DNA of 64,000 nucleotides from Citromicrobium bathyomarinum (GTDB lineage Bacteria; Pseudomonadota; Alphaproteobacteria; Sphingomonadales; Sphingomonadaceae). Every line of letters begins with the position of its first letter. Positions within the stretch are counted from its first letter, which is position 1. The notes below the pieces were generated by a model. It did not search any database. It was not told where the DNA came from and worked only from the letters and a program-made list of their open reading frames with translations. Below, in pieces: positions 8,556 to 16,119 of this stretch. Location of the stretch: assembly GCF_021021475.1 (NCBI RefSeq), contig NZ_JAINWL010000002.1:434001-498000 (forward strand), written 5' to 3'. The translations under genes were made by a program, and so were the position numbers.

Positions 8556-9854
8556 CTAGCGCTTGAGCGCGCTGACTTCCTGGAGCATGTCGTCGACCGT
8601 GGTGATGATCTTGGACGATGCGCTGTAGGCCCGCTGGAAGCGGATCATGTTGGTGAATTCCTGCGCCAGATCGACGTTGGATGCTTCCAGGGTGCCGGCC
8701 GAAATCGTGCCGCCGCCCAGCTCTCCCGGGCGCCCGATGGCGACATTGCCCGACTGCTGAGAGACAGTGTAGGCATTGCCCGGCAGGCGCGAGAGACCGT
8801 CCGGATTGGCGAAGGTCGCCATCGGCAGCTGGAACACCGGACGCGAGGTGCCATCGTCGAAGACGGCGCTGACGATACCGTCCTTGCTGACTTCCACCGA
8901 GACGAGATTGTTAAGCATGCCGCCGTCGGTGCTGGATGCGATCAGCGCCGAGCTGCTGCCGAACTGGGTCAGACCGTCGAGCCCGTCCTGACTGCCAAGG
9001 TTGAGGTTGATCGGAGAGGAGCCGGCCTGGTTGGCCCAGGAGACGTTGAGCGTTCCGAACAGGGCAGGCGAGGAGTTGGCGAGATCGAGGCTGCCGTCGG
9101 GGTTGAAGGCGACGTTGCCGCTGGCCAGCAGGCCGTTGGCCGCGGTCACATCGGCGGGGTCGCCATAGATCTCTGAAACCCACTGGTTGGGGCCGGTCTT
9201 GACGAAACCCATCGTTACCTGATGGCCGCCACCCTGTGCATCGAAAATTTCGAAGGTGCGAGAGAAATGCGGCTCCAGAGCGCCGGTCGCCATATCGCCT
9301 GCGGCATAGGCACCGGTGAACGGCTCCTGCGTCGATTGCAGGTTGATGCGAGCGGTCAGGCGGGTGGTGGCCGTGGCGGTGCCGGTCAGCCCGCTCAGTC
9401 GGACAGGTTCCAGCTCGCTCACGCCGCCGGTGCTGGTGTAGCCGCCGGTCGTGTCCAGCCGCCAGCCCTGCAGGAAATAGCCACCAGTATTGCGCAGATA
9501 GCCCTGCTCGTCCGGGCGGAAAGCCCCGGCGCGGGTGAATGCGATGCCGCTATCGGCGCCGCTGCCCGTGCGGGTGACGAAGAAACCGCCCCCGTCGATG
9601 CCCAGATCGGTCTGGCTGGAGGCTGCCTGGAGGAGCCCCTGCTTGGAAATCATCGCGCGGGGTGCCGCCGCAACGCCGCCAGCCGAATAGCTGCTCTTCA
9701 GGCGTCCGTCCGTGACGAGAGTGCGAAAGTCCGCCTCTGCGCCTTTGTATCCCACGGTGTTGATGTTGGTGATGTTGTCGGCAACCGTCGCCATCGCGCT
9801 CGATTGGGCACCGAGGCCGGACACACCGGCGTACAGGGCAGAATATAGGCTCAC
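8556..9854 (-). CDS. flgE: Flagellar hook protein FlgE
   Basis: FlgE of 432 residues, the hook subunit. The N-terminus has the rod/hook signature GLGAQSSAMATVADNITNIN followed by TVGYKG. The middle has GGGFFV and the hook domains, and the C-terminus ends EFTNMIRFQRAYSASSKIIT followed by a final TVDDML element. Translation probably starts at the GTG at 9854, with AGGAG ten bases upstream. It is the first gene of the minus-strand flgE-flgK-flgL set and diverges from flbT. Confidence 0.92.
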   Translation of the reverse strand: MSLYSALYAGVSGLGAQSSAMATVADNITNINTVGYKGAEADFRTLVTDGRLKSSYSAGGVAAAPRAMISKQGLLQAASSQTDLGIDGGGFFVTRTGSGADSGIAFTRAGAFRPDEQGYLRNTGGYFLQGWRLDTTGGYTSTGGVSELEPVRLSGLTGTATATTRLTARINLQSTQEPFTGAYAAGDMATGALEPHFSRTFEIFDAQGGGHQVTMGFVKTGPNQWVSEIYGDPADVTAANGLLASGNVAFNPDGSLDLANSSPALFGTLNVSWANQAGSSPINLNLGSQDGLDGLTQFGSSSALIASSTDGGMLNNLVSVEVSKDGIVSAVFDDGTSRPVFQLPMATFANPDGLSRLPGNAYTVSQQSGNVAIGRPGELGGGTISAGTLEASNVDLAQEFTNMIRFQRAYSASSKIITTVDDMLQEVSALKR

Positions 9855-9978
9855 TGAATTGCAACTCCTGCTTGGCGGGCACGCGCCCGGTCACAAGAGC
9901 ATTGTAGGAGAGCGGCATAGGCAAACCCAAAAGCAGGCAATTTTTTCCGACCCGGCCCCGGCACCACTCGCACCCCTC

Positions 9979-9984
9979 TATAAT
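9979..9984 (+). promoter_or_regulatory. Candidate -10 element (TATAAT) before flbT
   Basis: A perfect TATAAT lies 27 bases before the flbT ATG, after a run of C residues, as before the small gene at 3339. A recognisable -35 box is missing, so an activator or an alternative sigma factor could be needed. Confidence 0.35.
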
Positions 9985-10011
9985 GGTCCCATCAATCAGA
10001 AGGGACATGCG

Positions 10012-10443
10012 ATGCTCCATATTACTCTTCGCGAAGGCGAAAAGGTCGTCATCAACGGTGCGGTGCTGCGCTCGACCGGTCGCGCAGAGATCGTCGTCGA
10101 AAACGCTGCGGCAATCCTGCGCGGGCGCGACGTCATGTCGCCCGCAGAAGCGAACACTCCGGCGCGCCGGCTCTATTTCGCGTGCATGATGGCTTATCTC
10201 GATCCGGCCAACCTGACCCAGTATCAGGGCCGCATCCTTTCGCTGTTCGAGGATCTCGTCGAAGCGGTGGAAGCACCCGAAGCAAAGGCGCACTGCGTGT
10301 CGTTCGCGCGCAGCGTCGCCTATTGCGATTTCTATCGCGCGCTCAACGATTGCCGCGCCCTGATCGCCTACGAAACCCAGGCGCTGGCCCGTTTCGCCCC
10401 GGTCGAAGAGGCCGAAACCGTCCAAGCGGCCAACGCGGCCTGA
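10012..10443 (+). CDS. flbT: Flagellin synthesis post-transcriptional regulator FlbT
   Basis: FlbT of 143 residues. In Caulobacter FlbT binds the 5' leader of flagellin mRNA and couples flagellin synthesis to hook assembly. The start MLHITLREGEKVVINGAVLR and the ARRLYFACMMAYLD block match the family. The ATG at 10012 is preceded by AGAAGGGA; the longer open frame upstream is rejected because family homology starts here. The usual partner flaF is not seen in the window. fliI follows after 10 bases. Confidence 0.9.
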   Translation: MLHITLREGEKVVINGAVLRSTGRAEIVVENAAAILRGRDVMSPAEANTPARRLYFACMMAYLDPANLTQYQGRILSLFEDLVEAVEAPEAKAHCVSFARSVAYCDFYRALNDCRALIAYETQALARFAPVEEAETVQAANAA

Positions 10444-10453
10444 TCCTTTCGCC

Positions 10454-11782
10454 ATGCAGACGCTGGCATCCGCCGCGCGGGCAATCCGCGCGTTTCCGCC
10501 CGATCGGCACTTCGGCTCCGTCGCCGCCGTACGCGGCGCGCTGATCGAGGTCGAAGGGTTGGTCGGCTCCGCCCGCATCGGGTCGCGCATAGCGATCGAG
10601 TGCGAGGGCGGGACCGTGGATGCAGAGATCACCGGGCTCGACCGGCAGACCGCGCATTGCCTGTCGTTCAACGATCCGCACGGGATTGCCACTGGGACCC
10701 GCGTTGACCTGATGCCAGGGCAGTCGATGCTGCGACCGACCGACCAGTGGCTGGGCCGCGTGGTCGACGGGCTTGGTCGCCCGATGGACGACAAGGGACC
10801 GCTTCCTGTCGGCCCTGAAGCGCGCCTGTTCAAGGCCGACCCGCCGGCAGCTGCCAACCGCACCCGCGTGGGGCGCAGGCTTGAAACGGGAGTGCGCTCG
10901 CTCGACCTGTTCGCGCCGCTTTGCCGGGGGCAGCGGCTGGGACTGTTTGCGGGCTCGGGCGTCGGCAAGTCGACCCTGCTGTCGATGCTGGCGCGCTGGG
11001 TCGAAACCGACATCGCGGTGATCGGCCTGATCGGCGAGCGTGGCCGCGAAGTTCAGGAATTCATCGAGGACGATCTGGGGCCGGAAGGCTTGGCGCGCAG
11101 CGTCGTTGTCGTCGCGACCTCCGATTCACCGGCCCTCATGCGCCGTCAGGCGGCGTGGACCACCCTCGCCATCGCCGAGCACTTCCGTGATGCGGGCCGC
11201 GACGTGATGTGCCTGATGGATTCGGTCACCCGCTTCGCCATGGCGCAGCGCGAGATCGGCCTTGCCAATGGCGAGCCCCCGGCGACCAAGGGATATACGC
11301 CCACCGTTTTCGCCGAACTTCCGCGCCTGCTCGAACGCGCGGGGCCCGGCGGTCCCGGTCAGGGATCGATCACCGGTCTGTTCAGCGTGCTGGTCGACGG
11401 CGACGATCACGACGAACCGATCGCCGATGCGGTGCGCGGCATTCTGGATGGTCACATCGTCATGTCGCGCAAGATTGCCGAGCGTGGTCGCTTCCCCGCC
11501 ATCGACATCCTCAAATCGGTCTCGCGCATGCTGCCCGACTGCCACGCGGAGGAAGAAAACCGGCTGCGCCTCGCGGCGCTGCGGCACCTGTCCAATTATG
11601 CCGACATGGAAGAGCTCGTCCGGCTGGGTGCCTACAAGTCCGGCTCGGATGCAGAGGTGGACGAAGCAATCCGCCTCGCGCCGGCGATCGAGGACCTGCT
11701 GAAGCAGCGCAAGGACGATCGCGGATCGCTGGCCCACAGCTTCGCCCGGCTCGCCGAACTGATGACGGAGACTTCGCAGTGA
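10454..11782 (+). CDS. fliI: Flagellum-specific export ATPase FliI
   Basis: FliI of 442 residues, the ATPase of the flagellar type III export gate. The P-loop is GLFAGSGVGKSTLLSMLA and the Walker B region reads DVMCLMDSVTRFAMAQRE, with the T3SS-type motifs GLANGEPPATKGYTP and SITGLFSVLVDGDDHDEPI after it. The stop overlaps the GTG start of fliJ. Confidence 0.95.
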   Translation: MQTLASAARAIRAFPPDRHFGSVAAVRGALIEVEGLVGSARIGSRIAIECEGGTVDAEITGLDRQTAHCLSFNDPHGIATGTRVDLMPGQSMLRPTDQWLGRVVDGLGRPMDDKGPLPVGPEARLFKADPPAAANRTRVGRRLETGVRSLDLFAPLCRGQRLGLFAGSGVGKSTLLSMLARWVETDIAVIGLIGERGREVQEFIEDDLGPEGLARSVVVVATSDSPALMRRQAAWTTLAIAEHFRDAGRDVMCLMDSVTRFAMAQREIGLANGEPPATKGYTPTVFAELPRLLERAGPGGPGQGSITGLFSVLVDGDDHDEPIADAVRGILDGHIVMSRKIAERGRFPAIDILKSVSRMLPDCHAEEENRLRLAALRHLSNYADMEELVRLGAYKSGSDAEVDEAIRLAPAIEDLLKQRKDDRGSLAHSFARLAELMTETSQ

Positions 11783-12231
11783 AGACGCCCTTCGACACCG
11801 TCCTGCGCATGCGGCGGCGGGAAATCGACCGCACCCGCATCGCCATTCACATGGAAACCACGCGGCTCACGGAGATCGATCAGCAGAGCCGCGCGCTGGA
11901 GGAAGAGCTGGCGCGCGAGTACGAGGTCTGCGCGCAGAGCTGGGCCTCGTCTGCCGAGGCATTTGTCCGGCGCAGGATGGCGCAGCAGGCGGACCTGGTG
12001 GCGCAGCGCGTCGCCGTATCGGAGGAAATCGGCCGCCTGCGGCGCGAGGCGGTCGACGCCTATGGTTCGCAGCACGTGCTGGAAAACGCCGCCGAGGCGT
12101 TTCGAGACGACCATCGGCGGCAGCAATCGCGGGCCGAGCAGCGCGAAACGGACGATCTGTGCGCGGCGCGCGTGGTTCCCGCCACGCGCACACGGACCAA
12201 GCCTACCATTCCGCAGCTTACGGCCCGGTGA
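11779..12231 (+). CDS. fliJ: Flagellar export chaperone FliJ
   Basis: A 150-residue, highly charged, almost wholly helical coiled-coil protein starting at the GTG that overlaps the fliI stop (GTGA). It follows fliI exactly as FliJ does and has the FliJ length and composition. FliJ forms the central stalk of the export ATPase and escorts substrates. The C-terminal 20 residues are basic and Thr-rich. Sequence similarity within this family is low, so the call rests on position and architecture. Confidence 0.82.
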   Translation: MKTPFDTVLRMRRREIDRTRIAIHMETTRLTEIDQQSRALEEELAREYEVCAQSWASSAEAFVRRRMAQQADLVAQRVAVSEEIGRLRREAVDAYGSQHVLENAAEAFRDDHRRQQSRAEQRETDDLCAARVVPATRTRTKPTIPQLTAR

Positions 12232-12237
12232 CGTGCG

Positions 12238-13314
12238 ATGCAGCAGGTAGGACTCGAATCGCTCTCCCCGCAGGACCGGGCACGCGTCATCTATACGCAG
12301 GCCCGTTCCGAGATGACCGACCGCCTGTGGCAGGCGGCCATCGGCAGTGCGCAAGACGATAAGTCAGGCGCGCAGGGGCCGTGTCGCCACGGTCCCATGG
12401 GGCTCCCGATGGGGATGATGGACCTGTTCGGCACCGGTCAGGATGCCAGCGCGCTGGCGATGGCCTTCGAAGCCATGCAAGGAGCCGGTGCGAAGCCGGG
12501 GATCGGGATCGACTCCATTCGACCCCCGGTGGCCAAGCCCGAGATTAGCATCGAACCGATCGTTCCGGCGGTGACCAAGCCGGGCCTCGGTTTCGATGCG
12601 CCGTCGCCCTACAGCCCCGTCATCAAAGAGAGTTCCGCCAGCGGCCCACTGGGCAGCCTGGGGGCCAATTCCGGCTACGCGGCGACCTTGCAGAGGGCTG
12701 CCGAGCGTAGCGGACTGCCCGCGACCACGCTTGCCGCGATCGTCGATGCAGAGGCGGCCAAACGCCCGGATGGCAGCTGGAATCTGATGTCGCGCAATCC
12801 GCGTTCGAGCGCGGCGGGGCTGGGCCAGTTCCTTTCCGGCACATGGATCGGCATGGCCCAGAAGCCCGGCACCTGGCTGTATGACGTGGCACGGCAGAAG
12901 GGGTGGCTGACCGAGAGCGGCCGCGTCGCTCCCGCGGCGCGCGGATCGCTACTCGCGCTGCGTTACGATGCGACGGCGTCGATCAACAGCATCGCCGATT
13001 ATGCCACATCCAATATCGCGACCATTCGCAGGTCGGGCGTCAGGACTGGAGACGATCCGCAGGCGCTCGCCCGGATTGCCTATCTCGGCCACCATCTGGG
13101 GCCGGGAGACGCGATCCGCTACCTTAAGGGCGGATTGGCGGAGGGTCGGGCCACCGTTTTACTGAAGGCGCAGATCGGATCGGCATCGGCGCGCGAGCGG
13201 ATCGCCCGTACCGGCGATGCCGCGCAGGCGCACCGTGACTGGCTCAACGGCTACATCGCCCGCAAGATCAGGCCGGATCGGTTTGCCGCCCTGCCGCAGG
13301 CGGCCAGCAGCTGA
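12238..13314 (+). CDS. Lytic transglycosylase-like protein of the flagellar cluster
   Basis: Protein of 358 residues. Residues 1-40 are helical. Residues about 75-125 contain a three-fold imperfect repeat (KPGIGID, KPEISIE, KPGLGFD). From about residue 140 there is a lysozyme-like SLT domain with the candidate catalytic Glu in AAIVDAEAAKRPDGSWN and the core motif SSAAGLGQFLSGTW. No signal peptide is apparent, so it may leave through the flagellar export system, as FlgJ does. It would act on peptidoglycan during rod assembly. The gene follows fliJ by 6 bases. Confidence 0.78.
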   Translation: MQQVGLESLSPQDRARVIYTQARSEMTDRLWQAAIGSAQDDKSGAQGPCRHGPMGLPMGMMDLFGTGQDASALAMAFEAMQGAGAKPGIGIDSIRPPVAKPEISIEPIVPAVTKPGLGFDAPSPYSPVIKESSASGPLGSLGANSGYAATLQRAAERSGLPATTLAAIVDAEAAKRPDGSWNLMSRNPRSSAAGLGQFLSGTWIGMAQKPGTWLYDVARQKGWLTESGRVAPAARGSLLALRYDATASINSIADYATSNIATIRRSGVRTGDDPQALARIAYLGHHLGPGDAIRYLKGGLAEGRATVLLKAQIGSASARERIARTGDAAQAHRDWLNGYIARKIRPDRFAALPQAASS

Positions 13315-13456
13315 TCCAGACAGACAGACAGACGGACTGCCGACAACCCGCAGGATGCCTGACTTTCCGGGGAAATCTGCCGACCCCGGTGGCCTGCGAT
13401 GCGCCCCGAGGCGGGGCTCCGAAACCGTCCGGGCATGACCGTAGTGGCCCTTCCGT

Positions 13457-13610
13457 AAAAGTACTGAAGCCAAGTTCGGTATGGTTCCTTAAAGGAGAAA
13501 ACCGGAACCTCCAAGAAAGAGGTCGTTTATAGGCTGCCTACTATCCCTTGATCGTCACAAGACAGCATTTGACGTAAGGGGAGCTTACTCATGTCGAAAA
13601 GTACTGAAGC
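13457..13610 (+). repeat. 14-bp direct repeat flanking the sigma factor start
   Basis: The 14-mer AAAAGTACTGAAGC occurs at 13457-13470 in the leader and again at 13597-13610 inside codons 3-7 of the sigma factor gene, exactly 140 bases apart. The surrounding bases differ. The 13315-13590 leader also holds a GACA tandem run (GACAGACAGACAGACGG near 13318) and no other gene. Confidence 0.6.
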
Positions 13611-14643
13611 ACTGGAAGTCGCGGTAGCAGAAGTTATCGCCAACATGAATTCGGACGGATCGCGTGGGTCCGCTCGTCAGCGCGCAAATATCGATCGCGC
13701 TTTTATCAGAATTCTCAAGATCGCAGCGCCGCGTATTCGGCACTTCATTCGCCAATACGGCCTGGCTGCTCATTATGAAGACGCCGAGCAGGTCTGTGCG
13801 ATTGCAGTCCACCGCGCGATCGAGGCCTATGACCCGACCAAGGCCAAGTTCACCACCTTCCTCAACTGGCAGATCCGTGGCGAACTGCAGAGCCTGCGCT
13901 TCCGCCTGATGACCGATCAGCGGCCGTCCGCCCGCAAGGTGGAAGCGGTGACTATCGCTCTCACCACCGGGTCTATCAGCGACGATGGCGAAGAAACCAG
14001 CCTCGAAGCGCTGATCGAAGACGAAGCGGCGCTGGAGCGGACCGAGAGCTCCGCCTCGGAACATCTCGCCAATCAGGCCTGCATCGCGCTGGTCGACGCC
14101 TATATCGAAGCCGAGCGCAAGACAGGCGTCGAACAGTTGCGCAAGCGCGCCCGGACCCGTCGACCCGCCCGTGACATCCGCGAATCCCGCCCCGATCTTC
14201 CGGCGAGTTTTCGTGCCCACATGGCAGGCCCCGACCCGGTCGAGCTGGAAAAGCTGCACGAACGGCTGGAGCGCGATCGTGCGATTATCGAGCGCAGCAT
14301 GTTCTCCGGCGATACCAAGCTGGCGCTCAGCATCGATAACAGCCTGACCCGTGAACGGATCCGCCAGATCGTGCGCCGCGCTGGCAAGCACATGGCGCAA
14401 CTGGTGCAGACCGATCCCCGCTTCGCGATGCTGGCAGAGCAGGCCGGGGTCGCGATCGAACCGGCGACGGCGACACGCCCGGCAACTCCTGCGGCACCTG
14501 TCGGCATGCTGCCGTCCATGAACCAGCCGCACAATCAGACGATCACCGTTTCTGTTCCGGCGGAGCCCGCTGCGGATCGGCGTGCGGTGCGCGGTCCTTC
14601 GGTCACTCCGGTGCGGCACCAGTCGGGTGGGCTGTCTGCCTGA
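13591..14643 (+). CDS. Divergent sigma-70-family RNA polymerase sigma factor
   Basis: Protein of 350 residues. Residues about 33-110 match sigma region 2: the HYEDAEQVCAIAVHRAIEAY element is followed by FTTFLNWQIRGELQSLRF. Residues about 227-270 form a region 4 helix-turn-helix (SLTRERIRQIVRRAGKHM). About 120 residues of acidic and then basic sequence separate the two, and no RpoH box or FliA-type region 3 is evident. A Pro/Ala-rich tail follows. It ends the flagellar block, so control of motility genes is a reasonable inference. A weak AAGGGGAG ribosome binding site precedes the ATG. Confidence 0.75.
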   Translation: MSKSTEALEVAVAEVIANMNSDGSRGSARQRANIDRAFIRILKIAAPRIRHFIRQYGLAAHYEDAEQVCAIAVHRAIEAYDPTKAKFTTFLNWQIRGELQSLRFRLMTDQRPSARKVEAVTIALTTGSISDDGEETSLEALIEDEAALERTESSASEHLANQACIALVDAYIEAERKTGVEQLRKRARTRRPARDIRESRPDLPASFRAHMAGPDPVELEKLHERLERDRAIIERSMFSGDTKLALSIDNSLTRERIRQIVRRAGKHMAQLVQTDPRFAMLAEQAGVAIEPATATRPATPAAPVGMLPSMNQPHNQTITVSVPAEPAADRRAVRGPSVTPVRHQSGGLSA

Positions 14644-14699
14644 CGTCGGCGGCACCGGATGCCAGGAAGTGGCCTAACGCTCACCCTTTCAACAAAAGA

Positions 14700-14736
14700 G
14701 GCCTCCGCCCCTTGGAACAGGGCGGAGGCCTTTTAT
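14700..14736 (+). terminator. Strong intrinsic terminator after the sigma factor gene
   Basis: Perfect 11-bp stem GGCCTCCGCCC (14700-14710) with GGGCGGAGGCC (14720-14730), a 9-base loop, then TTTTATT. An A-rich stretch precedes it, so it could also work on the opposite strand. It closes the flagellar block. Confidence 0.9.
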
Positions 14737-14787
14737 TATGCCCGCAATGCGAGCACCCGTGGTGCCAGTGGCGCAAACCGCACCGGC

Positions 14788-14940
14788 TCAGTCGACCATC
14801 GTTGCTACGATCTTTCGTAGCTCGGGGGTTGGGATTGTCGCAGGGGCGGGCGCGTGGCCCGTGAGTGCCCGTGCATGGACTGCACCATAGCGCAGCGAAA
14901 GCTTGGCGCGAGGCGCGCCGTGCGAATTCGAGATATTCAT
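14788..14940 (-). CDS. Possible small protein downstream of infA
   Basis: An open frame of 50 codons from the ATG at 14940, giving a basic N-terminal half and a Pro-rich C-terminal part ending PTPELRKIVATMVD. Codon third positions are mostly G or C, as in real genes here, but no strong ribosome binding site precedes the ATG and no family is recognised. It would be cotranscribed with infA. Otherwise the 14737-14986 gap shows nothing. Confidence 0.3.
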   Translation of the reverse strand: MNISNSHGAPRAKLSLRYGAVHARALTGHAPAPATIPTPELRKIVATMVD

Positions 14941-14986
14941 CTGTAAGTATGTCCGGCGGATATTTTCCCGCCGCCTTCTGGTATTG

Positions 14987-15253
14987 TCAGCGCCTGCCAC
15001 CGCGGCTGCGCGCACCGGCGGGCCCTTGCCCGGGTGTGCGCTCGCGGAAGACGATCCGGCCTTTGCTCAGATCGTAGGGCGTCATTTCGACATGTACGCG
15101 GTCTCCAACGACCGATCGGATACGATAGCGACGCATCTTGCCAGCAGTGTAGCAGATGATGCGGTGCTCATTATCGAGGGTGACGCCGAAACGTCCGTCA
15201 GGCAGGATCTCGTCGATCGCGCCTTCCATCGTGATGAGCTCTTCTTTCGCCAA
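14987..15253 (-). CDS. infA: Translation initiation factor IF-1 (TTG start)
   Basis: IF-1 binds the ribosomal A site during initiation. The S1/OB-fold sequence is complete, from [19 protein letters not shown] through [20 protein letters not shown] to [15 protein letters not shown], with an extra Gly/Arg-rich tail of about 15 residues. Homologues start just before AKEE, which here is a TTG at 15253 with AAGGA seven bases upstream. The in-frame ATG at 15304 would add 17 unlikely residues and lacks a comparable ribosome binding site. The product is 88 residues from TTG. Confidence 0.9.
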   Translation of the reverse strand: MAKEELITMEGAIDEILPDGRFGVTLDNEHRIICYTAGKMRRYRIRSVVGDRVHVEMTPYDLSKGRIVFRERTPGQGPAGARSRGGRR

Positions 15254-15534
15254 ACCATAGTCCTTAGCGTACGTAAAATCATCCGTGCGGACGTATTCCG
15301 TCACGGAGCCGTGGTGTGTGAAAAGGAATTGGTGCCGAACTTGCGCTCAGGCGCGTATCTCGGCGGTAACAATCCGTCGCAAACGACGTCAGGCAAGATC
15401 AATATAGCAGTAAGTGAAAAAATTACAATGGCGCTGGATTGGCTTTTGCATTTGAGCGGCTGCCAGCAATATTTTTTCTGGCCTGGGGGCGGGCGGCCTC
15501 TTCAGCAACGCGGGTTTTGATCGAAGCTCGCTTC

Positions 15535-15654
15535 CTAGCGCCAGCGGTCCTTGCGCTTGCGTTTGCGATCGCGCCTGTAGGCAACGATGCCGAGCGCGGC
15601 CGATAAAATCAGAAGCGCGATAATCGAATAGGCAATTATGAGGCGAGTTTCCAT
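15535..15654 (-). CDS. 39-residue single-pass membrane protein
   Basis: Reads METRLIIAYSIIALLILSAA and continues as a hydrophobic helix to about residue 26, then ends in a strongly basic tail (YRRDRKRKRKDRWR) before TAG, so the tail is predicted to be cytoplasmic. The ATG has GGAGG four bases upstream, among the strongest ribosome binding sites in the window, but that site is paired in a hairpin. It lies upstream of infA on the same strand with a 281-base gap. No family is known to me; the ribosome binding site and topology make it a likely real gene. Confidence 0.6.
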   Translation of the reverse strand: METRLIIAYSIIALLILSAALGIVAYRRDRKRKRKDRWR

Positions 15655-15657
15655 GTT

Positions 15658-15676
15658 TCCTCCGGAAAGCGGAGGA
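15658..15676 (-). promoter_or_regulatory. Hairpin sequestering the ribosome binding site of the 39-residue protein
   Basis: On the minus strand TCCTCCG and CGGAGGA form a 7-bp stem with a CTTTC loop. The 3' arm is the Shine-Dalgarno sequence itself, ending four bases before the ATG. Such a structure would keep the gene weakly translated until it melts or is bound. Confidence 0.5.
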
Positions 15677-16119
15677 CAGGATCATCCGGCGCACCTGCCG
15701 GTACCACGGAAAAACAGGAAGGCAAGGTAATAAAGGCGGTATGTATAAGTAGGAGTTGACTGAAGGATAGGGTGAATCGCCTCGCATATTGGCAGGAAAT
15801 TCGTTCGGTCTTATGCTGCGCGGCAAGACTTCTTTTTTTCGGCGTTCCCCCCGTTTTCCGAGGTCTCGCTCGAGCAGACCAGCGTCACTTGACCCCTGCG
15901 CGCGCCGGGCGCGACCGCTACGGCGCAGCTTGACGAATCCGCCGCCATATCTACTGGTGCGCGCGGGATTTTTCGCCGACGGCCTGATGCAAGCTGGATG
16001 ATCGCAGCGGGCAGGCGAGGGGGGAAGCGAGTGCTTTGCGTTGATCTCCCATCCTCCCTCCACCGGTCCGGCCCATCCGGGCTGGCGAGGCGCGCCGGGG
16101 TTCGAAAAGGCTGCTGACA
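15677..16119. other. Intergenic region between the divergent small protein and MBOAT genes
   Basis: About 440 bases with no convincing gene. It includes an AT-richer patch (about 15725-15795) that could hold the minus-strand promoter, and a GC-rich leader before the MBOAT gene. Open frames across it (such as minus 16063-15389) have atypical composition and look like chance. Confidence 0.4.

Noticed and set aside
9855-9980. Sigma-54 promoter for flgE
   Set aside because: A GG-N10-GC pair exists on the minus strand (TTGGGTTTGCCTATGCC), but the -24/-12 boxes match poorly beyond the invariant bases.
13585-14655. 356-codon minus-strand frame opposite the sigma factor
   Set aside because: It is an exact mirror of a gene with readable sigma regions 2 and 4; no family features.
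15389-16063. 224-codon minus-strand frame over the infA-MBOAT gap
   Set aside because: Composition is unlike coding genes here, and it runs through the hairpin and the better-supported 39-residue gene in another frame.
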